DNA of 46,058 nt, taken from positions 1 through 46,058 of the IMG/VR virus record IMGVR_UViG_3300021479_000029, one strand, 5' to 3'. Shown in pieces: positions 29,474-35,064 of the stretch; position 1 is the first letter of the stretch; each line of letters starts with the position of its first letter. Below the pieces are notes generated by a model. It ran no database searches. It was not told where the DNA came from and was given only the letters and a program-made list of their open reading frames with translations. Made by a program: the position numbers and the translations under genes. Source of the stretch: a virus.

Positions 29474-29840
29474 GGCCGTGGCCAAGGCCATCGGCATGGA
29501 GGACGGGGTGGCCCCCGGCCCCAGGGAGAAGGAGTTCCTGGACGACATCAAGGCGGAGCACTACAACGACTTCCTCAGCGGGATCTTCCCCAACCCGATC
29601 TCCATCCTGATTGTCGCCCTGAAGATATTCGGCCTGCACGAGCTGGCCGAGCGGGCGATGGCTGGCGACTTCGACGGCACGTCCGCCGAGGCCAGGGAGT
29701 ACCTGCTGTCGGACGAAGGCCGCTCGACTGCGAAGAGGCTGGGCGTCACCCCCGACCAGGTGAGGCGGGCGGTGCTCCGCAAGGACAGGGGCACCTCGGC
29801 CGACATCGAGGCCGACAACCCGTTCCGCGAGTCCGCCTGA
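29445..29840 (+). CDS. Helical protein preceding the RecA-fold ATPase, 131 aa
   Basis: ATG 29445 follows AAGGAGAGG. It starts KESTKTLYEAVAKAIGMEDG, has a hydrophobic central segment (GIFPNPISILIVALKIFGLH), and ends in a helix-turn-helix-like part (TAKRLGVTPDQVRRAVLRKD). It is coupled to the following ATPase by TGATG and may be its partner, for example a loader or DNA-binding subunit. That is inferred from position. Confidence 0.72.
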   Translation: MKESTKTLYEAVAKAIGMEDGVAPGPREKEFLDDIKAEHYNDFLSGIFPNPISILIVALKIFGLHELAERAMAGDFDGTSAEAREYLLSDEGRSTAKRLGVTPDQVRRAVLRKDRGTSADIEADNPFRESA

Positions 29841-30667
29841 TGCAGACCCTGTCCCGGCTGGTCGCGCGGGGCTCCATCGCCCCGCCGCCACTGCCCCCGA
29901 TGTTCCCCTCCTGGGGGGCGCGGGGGCTTGTCCTTCGGGAGCAGTCGGTGCACATGATCGCCGGGGTGGCGGGCACCTTCAAGACAATGGTCCTGCTCTC
30001 CGGGCTGGCCAACATGAAGGTGCCCACCCTGGTCTTCTCCACCGACTCGGACGACGCCACGGTGGCGTCGAGGCTGCTGGGTATCGCCACCGGCAAGCCG
30101 ACCAAGGAGACGGAGGACTGGCTGCGCACGCAGCCGCAGCGCTGCACCGAGCTGCTGAGCCGCTACGACTTCCTGCAGTGGCAGTTCCTGCCCAACCCCA
30201 GCCTGGACGACATCTGGCTGGAGACGTACGCCTACGGCGAACGCTACGGCAGGTGGCCGACCCTGATCTGCATCGACATCCTCATGGACATCTCGCACGG
30301 CGAGGGTGGCGAGTGGGAGGTCTTGCGGCTGGTCATCAAGGAGGCGAAAGTCTTGGCCAGGGAGACCAGGGCGGCAGTCCTGATCATCCACCACGCATCC
30401 GAGGGGATGCGGGGCAAGCCCTGCCCTTCTCGCGGAGAGATCATGGGCAAGGCTGCCGCCTCCCCCTCGCTGATGGTGACCCTGGGCAAGGACGAAGAGG
30501 ACGGCCTGTGGGCCGCCTGCGTCAAGAACCGGCACGGCCCCTCCGACATCACCGGACGGACCGCCTTCCGGATGGGCATCGACCCTGCGTCCAGCAGGGT
30601 CTTCGACTGGCAGGGGTACAACCCCTACGCCAAGGCCGTGGAGGGGGGCAAGGAGTGGTGGCAATAG
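29840..30667 (+). CDS. RecA-fold ATPase, RepA/DnaB-type, 275 aa
   Basis: Walker A GVAGTFKT is at 42-49, Walker B TLICIDIL ends in Asp146, and AAVLIIHHASEG near 178-188 is the H3/sensor strand with the paired His of RepA/AAA_25-type hexameric helicases. At 275 residues it is a bare ATPase domain without the DnaB N-terminal domain. It probably unwinds or remodels DNA at the phage fork or acts in recombination. ATG 29840 overlaps the previous stop as TGATG; the end overlaps the next gene by ten bases. Confidence 0.87.
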   Translation: MQTLSRLVARGSIAPPPLPPMFPSWGARGLVLREQSVHMIAGVAGTFKTMVLLSGLANMKVPTLVFSTDSDDATVASRLLGIATGKPTKETEDWLRTQPQRCTELLSRYDFLQWQFLPNPSLDDIWLETYAYGERYGRWPTLICIDILMDISHGEGGEWEVLRLVIKEAKVLARETRAAVLIIHHASEGMRGKPCPSRGEIMGKAAASPSLMVTLGKDEEDGLWAACVKNRHGPSDITGRTAFRMGIDPASSRVFDWQGYNPYAKAVEGGKEWWQ

Positions 30668-30888
30668 AGTTCTTCATCCCCACCCACCCGAAGCGGGTCA
30701 CCAACCGCAAGGCCAAGGTCTACCAGGTCGGCGTGGACGGCCGGTGGACCTGGCACCACGGGGAGTGCGCCAAGAAGATCGCCGGTAGTGACTGGGATGC
30801 CCTGGGCACCACCTACGGCGAGTACCACGACACCCAACCGGCGGCCTTCCGGGCCGCCATGGAGCACATGAAGGAGAGGCATGTCTGA
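30658..30888 (+). CDS. Small protein, 76 aa
   Basis: GTG 30658 (or 30655) lies inside the end of the ATPase gene. The product reads VAIEFFIPTHPKRVTNRKAK, then WTWHHGECAKKI, and ends in AAMEHMKERHV. It is basic at first and helical later. No family recognised. Its end overlaps the next ATG by eight bases. Confidence 0.65.
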   Translation: MAIEFFIPTHPKRVTNRKAKVYQVGVDGRWTWHHGECAKKIAGSDWDALGTTYGEYHDTQPAAFRAAMEHMKERHV

Positions 30889-31252
30889 CAGTTGCGACAG
30901 CGCCACCGGGGCCACCTGCCCGGCGGTGGTGGAGACCCTGACGGGTGACTTCCTGGCGGTGGGCAGCTTCCGCGCCCCCAATGAGGCGAAGCTGCTGACG
31001 ACCGAGAAGATCAACGTCGGCTTCGACGAGGCGGCCGTGGTCATCCCGCGCGAGGTGATGCTGAAGTTCCTCGGGGACTTCAGCGAGAAGGTGCTGAAGG
31101 AGAGGATCGCCGAGGCCACCCCCGGCGTGCGGGCCCGGCTGGCCGAGAAGGTCAAGACTGACGGCGAGCGCCTGCTCGGCGAGGTCGAGGCCGACATGGC
31201 CAACCCCCACCCGCACTCCCGCTGGGTCACCCGCAGGGAGGTCGGCGAGTGA
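30881..31252 (+). CDS. Helical early protein, 123 aa
   Basis: ATG 30881 follows AAGGAGAGG. After a short N-terminal strand region (TLTGDFLAVGSF), most of the product is amphipathic helix (VMLKFLGDFSEKVLKERIAE, EKVKTDGERLLGEVEADMAN). No recognised domain. GTGA overlap to the next micro-gene. Confidence 0.7.
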   Translation: MSDSCDSATGATCPAVVETLTGDFLAVGSFRAPNEAKLLTTEKINVGFDEAAVVIPREVMLKFLGDFSEKVLKERIAEATPGVRARLAEKVKTDGERLLGEVEADMANPHPHSRWVTRREVGE

Positions 31253-31314
31253 GGCTCGGCATCTGGTGCTGGGAGCACATGTGCCTGCGGGTCAAGTGCA
31301 GGTGCACGCGATGA
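31249..31314 (+). CDS. Cys-rich micro-peptide, 21 aa
   Basis: GTG 31249 overlaps the previous stop as GTGA, and the stop overlaps the next ATG as ATGA. The sequence has four Cys among 21 residues (IWCWEHMCLRVKCRCTR). It may be a small zinc-binding peptide or only a translational link. Confidence 0.4.
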   Translation: MRLGIWCWEHMCLRVKCRCTR

Positions 31315-31430
31315 GCGGGCGTGAGGGCCCGGAGCCCACGCCCAGCGTGTGGAACAGCTGCTTCATGATGTGCCTGGGCATCGCCCTGATCATCGTGGCG
31401 CTGACCTATGCCACCAGGCGGTGGGGATGA
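31311..31430 (+). CDS. Single-span membrane micro-protein, 39 aa
   Basis: ATG 31311 overlaps the previous stop as ATGA. A Pro/Glu-rich N-terminus is followed by one helix (FMMCLGIALIIVALTYA) and a basic end. It overlaps the next gene by another ATGA. One of several micro-membrane proteins in this unit. Confidence 0.55.
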   Translation: MSGREGPEPTPSVWNSCFMMCLGIALIIVALTYATRRWG

Positions 31431-31654
31431 ACAAGGCCACCCGCCGCAAGCGGGCGACACTGAGGTGGCGTGCCGCCATCGGTCGTGGTCGCCACTACCG
31501 CGAGGTGTGGCGCAAGGGCGACGAGGGCTGGCGCTGCTACGGCTGCATCAGCGTTCCGTTCCATCCCTGGGAATACCCCACGCAGGAGCAGGCCGAGCAC
31601 GCGTACAGCATGGCGCTGCGCTCCTGGGAGATGGGGCTGCTGCGTGGTCAATAA
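31427..31654 (+). CDS. Basic small protein, 75 aa
   Basis: ATG 31427 overlaps the previous stop as ATGA. The N-terminus is very basic (MNKATRRKRATLRWRAAIGR); the rest carries WRCYGCISVPFHPWEYPT and a short helix (AEHAYSMALRSWEMGLLRG). It may bind nucleic acid. It overlaps the next GTG start by eleven bases. Confidence 0.68.
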   Translation: MNKATRRKRATLRWRAAIGRGRHYREVWRKGDEGWRCYGCISVPFHPWEYPTQEQAEHAYSMALRSWEMGLLRGQ

Positions 31655-32072
31655 GGGCAAGGCCAGGGGCACCGCCACCGAGACCATGGTCGTGAAGTAC
31701 CTGCGCACCTGGTGGCCGCTGGCGGAGCGCCGTGTGCAGCACGGCGACCACGACATGGGGGACGTCATCAACGTCCCCCGTACCTGCCTTGAAATCAAAG
31801 GCGCGAAGGACATCAGGCTCCCTGTTTGGAAGGAGCAGACCCTCGCTGAGCTTCAGAACAGCGGCGAGGACTTCTGCGCCCTGGTGATCCGGGTGGAGCG
31901 CAAGCCGGTGGAGCAGTGGGACTGCCTGATGCCGCTGTGGCAGCTGGGCATCCCGGTACTTGGGGAGGATGCATGGGTGCGTATGCCTCTGGTTACCGGC
32001 GTGGAGGTGCTGAGGCACCTCCAAGCGGTGGAGCCGACCTACTTCCATGCGTCCTCCGCCATTACGGCGTAG
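31644..32072 (+). CDS. Holliday-junction-resolvase-like PD-(D/E)XK nuclease, 142 aa
   Basis: GTG 31644 begins VVNKGKARGTATETMVVKYL, then ERRVQHGDHDMGDVI with Asp40 and TCLEIKGAK with Glu50 and Lys52, the D...EXK core of archaeal-Hjc-like and phage resolvase folds. The C-terminal half is a mixed strand-helix domain. It would cut recombination or branched intermediates before packaging. Its end overlaps the primase zinc-finger gene by 100 bases, and its neighbours are replication genes. Confidence 0.78.
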   Translation: MVNKGKARGTATETMVVKYLRTWWPLAERRVQHGDHDMGDVINVPRTCLEIKGAKDIRLPVWKEQTLAELQNSGEDFCALVIRVERKPVEQWDCLMPLWQLGIPVLGEDAWVRMPLVTGVEVLRHLQAVEPTYFHASSAITA

Positions 32073-32413
32073 ACGCCGACGACGCTGGTCGGGACTGGCA
32101 GGTGATCCTGTGCCCGTTCCATGGGGACAGGGTGCCCTCCGCCTCGGTCAGCTGGAGCAGGGGCTACTTCTACTGCTTCGCCTGCGACATGAAGGGCACG
32201 GCCCTGACTCTCATCATGCTCAAGGAGGGCCTGGACCGTGCAGCTGCCATCACCAGAGCAGAGGATCTTCTACGAGCAGGCGGTCACCCGGTACCAAGCG
32301 GACCTCGCTGGCGACGCCCGGACTCAGGCGTACCTGCTCAGCCGGGGCTTCAGTCAGGAGGTCGCCGCTACAGCCCGCCTGGGCGTGGTGGCACATCCCT
32401 TGCGGGGGCATGA
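31973..32413 (+). CDS. Primase zinc-binding (CHC2) subunit, 146 aa
   Basis: ATG 31973 lies four bases after GGGGAGG. After about 20 poorly structured residues the CHC2-type finger follows: LCPFHGDRVPSASV with Cys47 and His50, then YFYCFACDMKG with Cys68 and Cys71, and the helix LIMLKEGLDRAAAITRAEDL. This is the template-recognition part of DnaG-type primases. The final 50 residues overlap the TOPRIM gene out of phase and look like run-on. The zinc and catalytic parts are thus separate polypeptides here, or one gene broken by a frameshift near 32240. Confidence 0.8.
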   Translation: MGAYASGYRRGGAEAPPSGGADLLPCVLRHYGVDADDAGRDWQVILCPFHGDRVPSASVSWSRGYFYCFACDMKGTALTLIMLKEGLDRAAAITRAEDLLRAGGHPVPSGPRWRRPDSGVPAQPGLQSGGRRYSPPGRGGTSLAGA

Positions 32414-32879
32414 GCAGCTGCGCGGCAGGCTGTGCATCCCCTACCTGACGGCAGCGGGGCCGGTGAACTTCAGCTTCCGCTGCCTGAAGGACCATGACTG
32501 CAAGACGGTGAGGTGCCCCAAGTACCTGCCGATGCAGTCGGGCATCGAGAAGAACATGTACAACGTCCAGGACACCTTCAAGACGGCCCCGGCCATCTGC
32601 GTGACCGAGGGCGAGCTGGACGCGCTGACGCTGTCGACCGCAGGGTTCCCTGCGGTCGGCCTGCCCGGCGTCAAGAGCTGGAAGAAGCACTACTCCAGGG
32701 TCCTGGAGGACTTCCCCGTGATCTATGTCGTCGGCGACGGCGACACCGCAGGCTCGGGGCTCAACGACTTCCTGTCCCGGGAGGTCCAAGCACGGCAGAT
32801 CCTTCTGCCCAAGGGGATGGACGTCAATGACATCTGGATCAAGCAAGGCCAAGAAGGGATCAGTCGACTCTTCGCCTGA
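32238..32879 (+). CDS. Primase TOPRIM subunit, 213 aa
   Basis: GTG 32238 lies eight bases after AGGAGGG. The protein resembles the catalytic half of phage primases: a helical N-terminus, RGRLCIPYLTAAGPVNFSFR, then the TOPRIM fold with AICVTEGELDALTL (Glu124) and VIYVVGDGDTAGSGLNDF (Asp167 and Asp169), and finally LLPKGMDVNDIWIKQG. It should make RNA primers with the zinc-finger protein encoded just upstream. The RecA-fold ATPase upstream is a plausible helicase partner. The start overlaps the zinc-finger frame by 176 bases. Confidence 0.88.
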   Translation: MQLPSPEQRIFYEQAVTRYQADLAGDARTQAYLLSRGFSQEVAATARLGVVAHPLRGHEQLRGRLCIPYLTAAGPVNFSFRCLKDHDCKTVRCPKYLPMQSGIEKNMYNVQDTFKTAPAICVTEGELDALTLSTAGFPAVGLPGVKSWKKHYSRVLEDFPVIYVVGDGDTAGSGLNDFLSREVQARQILLPKGMDVNDIWIKQGQEGISRLFA

Positions 32880-33366
32880 CCCGGACCCGAACTGCTCGCA
32901 CGAGGTCTACGAGATCCTCCAGGAGTTCCAGACCAGCGAACGGCGTCGCTGCACCGGATGCGGCACCGAGTGGTGGGAGGGGGCCAACGACCTGTGCGAG
33001 CACATCGCCTACGAGGACGGCAGCGTCGTCTACGACGACGGGGCACACCGCCTGCAGCATCGCACCTGCAGCGACTGCGGCCACACCTGGGACGTACCGC
33101 TGGACCGGAGTGACTTCGCCCTGGCTCCGCCCTACGGCGAGCACCCCGTCATCAAGGCGTACAACGCCCTGGTCTACTCGGTCGGCGGAGTCCTGCACCA
33201 CGTGGTCGTGGAGCAGGGCGTGACCGTCATCGCGGAGGACGGTCACCTGCGGATCTCGCACCCGACGCCGGTCCATGGCATTGTGGCCCTGCGTCCAGTC
33301 CACCTGGACATGCCTGCTGGAGAGGAGCAGAGCGTTGAGCCTCACGCTGAAGAGCCTGAAGGGTAA
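32827..33366 (+). CDS. Zinc-ribbon protein, 179 aa
   Basis: ATG 32827 lies inside the TOPRIM gene end; residues encoded upstream in this frame look non-coding. The product has CSHEVYEILQEFQTSERRRC-TGC and a second pair RTCSDCGHTWDVP, with a further Cys between (NDLCEH), consistent with two zinc ribbons. The C-terminal third is strand-rich (GVLHHVVVEQGVTVIAEDGH). The exact start is uncertain. Function unknown; its position suggests replication or transcription. Confidence 0.68.
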   Translation: MTSGSSKAKKGSVDSSPDPDPNCSHEVYEILQEFQTSERRRCTGCGTEWWEGANDLCEHIAYEDGSVVYDDGAHRLQHRTCSDCGHTWDVPLDRSDFALAPPYGEHPVIKAYNALVYSVGGVLHHVVVEQGVTVIAEDGHLRISHPTPVHGIVALRPVHLDMPAGEEQSVEPHAEEPEG

Positions 33367-33706
33367 GGCGGTCTTCGCCTGGACCGACGGCCCCATGTCC
33401 GCCACCTGGACGATCTCGGACTCCATGTCGGAGGGCGAGATCATGGAAGCACTGCTGGCCATGGTCAAGTTCGTGCGGGTACAGCCGGGGGAGGCGAACG
33501 TCATCCCGCTGCGGGCGGTGGACAGCACCGTCTCGATCTTCGAGCCAGCGCCCACGCCCCCAGCGTGGTCGAGGAATCTCGAACCGGCCGACAGGGGCAC
33601 GATGGGCTGGACCCCGGCCGTGCAGCCTCCGCCGCTGGCGGATCTGCACGAGAAGATCCAGGGCACCGGCTTCGAGCTGATCGGGGATGACGATGAGCTC
33701 GCTTGA
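33335..33706 (+). CDS. Early protein, 123 aa, TTG start
   Basis: Start set at TTG 33335 because GGAGAGGAG precedes it. The product has strands (LKGKAVFAWTDGPMSATWTI), a helix (EGEIMEALLAMVKFV), then strands and a Pro-rich tail (PAPTPPAWSRNLEPADRG). No recognised domain. Confidence 0.68.
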   Translation: MSLTLKSLKGKAVFAWTDGPMSATWTISDSMSEGEIMEALLAMVKFVRVQPGEANVIPLRAVDSTVSIFEPAPTPPAWSRNLEPADRGTMGWTPAVQPPPLADLHEKIQGTGFELIGDDDELA

Positions 33707-33971
33707 TGAGAAGTACAAGCAGCTGGAAGCCCTCATCGAGGACATCGACCGACTGGAGTCGGAGGCCGACAACGCCGACTACGACGCCGACACGATGGTG
33801 CTCACCGACTGGTTCGTGGTGATCGCCAAGCGCGGCTTCTCCGACAAGGGCCAGGGGGCCTCCGCCGTCGGCTACATCAGCAACGGCAACGTGGCCATCC
33901 ACAGCATCCTGGGGATGCTGGACTTCCTGCGGGTCAGGTACCACGCACGGGTCGCGTCCGACGACGACTGA
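33687..33971 (+). CDS. Last early gene, acidic protein, 94 aa
   Basis: ATG 33687 (or 33693) overlaps the previous gene by 20 bases. The first 45 residues form an acidic helix or coiled coil (DEKYKQLEALIEDIDRLESE), followed by TDWFVVIAKRG and a short helical end. It precedes the convergent terminator. Function unknown. Confidence 0.7.
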   Translation: MTMSSLDEKYKQLEALIEDIDRLESEADNADYDADTMVLTDWFVVIAKRGFSDKGQGASAVGYISNGNVAIHSILGMLDFLRVRYHARVASDDD

Positions 33972-34069
33972 CCCCATAGACGCCCTGCTGTGGGGTCGAG
34001 GCTCCTCTCCGCCTCCCCTGCAGCAGGGCCCCAACCTCCTGCAGCCCGTCCTGGCCCCGCAGGAGTACG

Positions 34070-34120
34070 CGAAGACCCCCCGGGTGGTGTGGAAACCACC
34101 GGAAGACCGGGGGGTCTTCG
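34070..34120. terminator. Bidirectional terminator between converging units
   Basis: CGAAGACCCCCC (34070-34081) and GGGGGGTCTTCG (34109-34120) form a perfect 12-bp stem. Nested inside is GGTGGT/ACCACC (34083-34088, 34095-34100). It sits between the last rightward gene (ends 33971) and the last leftward gene (ends 34256), where both transcripts should stop. The palindrome works equally on both strands; U-runs are weak. Bases 33972-34069 hold nothing else recognisable. Confidence 0.7.
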
Positions 34121-34256
34121 TTGCGGACCGAGTGGAACGTAAGCCCGTTCGAGTCGGGCGGCCCCTAGGGAGGGGGTGGGGTTCGATTCCCCTTCACCAT
34201 GGTGGCGAATAGGGCGACGGCCCGCGTAGGCAGGTTCGACTCCTGTCCGGTCCACT
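34121..34256 (+). other. tRNA-derived fragments (three T-arm-like motifs)
   Basis: Three TTCGA-containing stem-loops lie in tandem: GCCCG-TTCGAGT-CGGGC (34143-34159), GGGG-TTCGATT-CCCC (34178-34192) followed by TTCACCA, and GCAGG-TTCGACT-CCTGT (34230-34246) followed by CCGGTCC-A. The stretch ACCGAGTGGAACGTAAGC resembles a tRNA-Ser D-arm, and the first stem-loop read as an anticodon arm would be CGA (Ser). GGACCGA at 34125 could pair with the final CCGGTCC in six of seven positions, but the span is 130 bases. No complete cloverleaf can be drawn. Probably decayed or rearranged tRNA genes. Confidence 0.35.
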
Positions 34257-34522
34257 TACTTCTTTACATCCGGTGGCACGGAAGGCGGTTGCACATCGCC
34301 ACTGCCACCCAGCATCCTGTCGAACAGGCGCTCGACGCCGGGTACCTGCATGAGTTGGGTCACTGCTGTGGCGACCGACACGATGACGGCCCCGGCTCCC
34401 ACCGCCGTGCTGACCCCGCTGCCCGCTAGCAGCAGCGGGGTGGCGGCGGCCACACCCGCCAGCACCTGCACTGCGGTGTCGATGTTCTTACGGCCCTTCG
34501 GGCCGAACCTGTGGTGGTGCAT
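34256..34522 (-). CDS. Holin-like protein, 88 aa
   Basis: ATG 34522 follows GGAGAGG. A basic N-terminus (HHHRFGPKGRKN) precedes two hydrophobic segments (TAVQVLAGVAAATPLLLAGS and VGAGAVIVSVATAVTQLM) and a charged tail, a topology seen in small phage holins. It follows a peptidoglycan-binding-like gene, which fits lysis, although the recognisable endolysin is 23 kb away. Other small two-span membrane proteins are possible. Confidence 0.65.
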   Translation of the reverse strand: MHHHRFGPKGRKNIDTAVQVLAGVAAATPLLLAGSGVSTAVGAGAVIVSVATAVTQLMQVPGVERLFDRMLGGSGDVQPPSVPPDVKK

Positions 34523-34757
34523 CAGCCTCTCCGTTCGCCCTCATGGCGTCCACACGGGCTGCTGTGGCCCGGTCCAGAGTCCCGTGGACCTGGAGGCCGA
34601 AGAAGCGCTGAACGCCCCGTAGCGCGGCCTGTGTGGCCGCGTCCATCTCACCCGTGGGGGTGAGCCTCATCTTGCGCTGGACGTGCTTGACGACCTCATG
34701 CTCGGCCTCGGTGGTCGGGGCGATGATGTCGCGCTCGAACCAGTCAGTCAGTGCCAC
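34488..34757 (-). CDS. Peptidoglycan-binding-domain-like protein, 89 aa
   Basis: Start set at GTG 34757, placed well behind AGGAGAAGG; an ATG at 34778 lacks a site. Residues 20-70 (VVKHVQRKMRLTPTGEMDAA, then ALRGVQRFFGLQVHGTLDRA) follow the helix pattern of PG_binding_1 domains (VQ--L-L---G--D--T--A---FQ---GL--DG--D--T). There is no catalytic domain, so it may be a wall-targeting helper for lysis or a virion tail component. Confidence 0.7.
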   Translation of the reverse strand: MALTDWFERDIIAPTTEAEHEVVKHVQRKMRLTPTGEMDAATQAALRGVQRFFGLQVHGTLDRATAARVDAMRANGEADAPPQVRPEGP

Positions 34758-34908
34758 TCGCTGCCTTCTCCTGTGCATCGCCGATGACGATGCGCATGTG
34801 CTTCTTGTTGGACCTGGTCACATGGACCATTGTCGCCGGAATCCACAGGATGGAGGCGGCGATGTTGGGCCACACGTCATTCCAGAAGTGATGCAGCAGG
34901 GTCCACAT
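34744..34908 (-). CDS. Small membrane-associated protein, 54 aa
   Basis: ATG 34908 follows GGAGGTGGGAG. The product MWTLLHHFWNDVWPNIAASI continues with ILWIPATMVHV, a single hydrophobic, Trp-rich segment, and a basic tail. It overlaps both neighbours (14 and 32 bases). It may be an antiholin-like or spanin-like piece of the lysis group, but this is conjecture. Confidence 0.6.
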   Translation of the reverse strand: MWTLLHHFWNDVWPNIAASILWIPATMVHVTRSNKKHMRIVIGDAQEKAASGTD

Positions 34909-35056
34909 CTCCCACCTCCGGCTCTTCGCCCACCCCCGTGTAGGTGGGCGTGGGTTCCTTGTGCGGCCAGTTGCGCCCGGCCGTGGACCAGTCGAGTTCG
35001 ACGTCCGGCGGCAGTACAGCCCAGGTCTCCCGGCTGTTCGGATCGAGGTCAACCAT
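34877..35056 (-). CDS. Small hydrophilic protein, 59 aa
   Basis: ATG 35056 follows GGAGAG. The product begins MVDLDPNSRETWAVLPPDVE and is acidic and Pro-rich, ending SLLE. It overlaps the next membrane micro-gene by 32 bases and lies directly after the 648-residue tail protein. Function unknown. Confidence 0.6.
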   Translation of the reverse strand: MVDLDPNSRETWAVLPPDVELDWSTAGRNWPHKEPTPTYTGVGEEPEVGDVDPAASLLE

Positions 35057-35064
35057 GATCTCTC

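Noticed and set aside
34110-34167. A 58-base D-armless tRNA ending in the first T-arm
   Set aside because: The acceptor would need two G-T pairs and would consume half of the terminator stem; no D-arm is possible.
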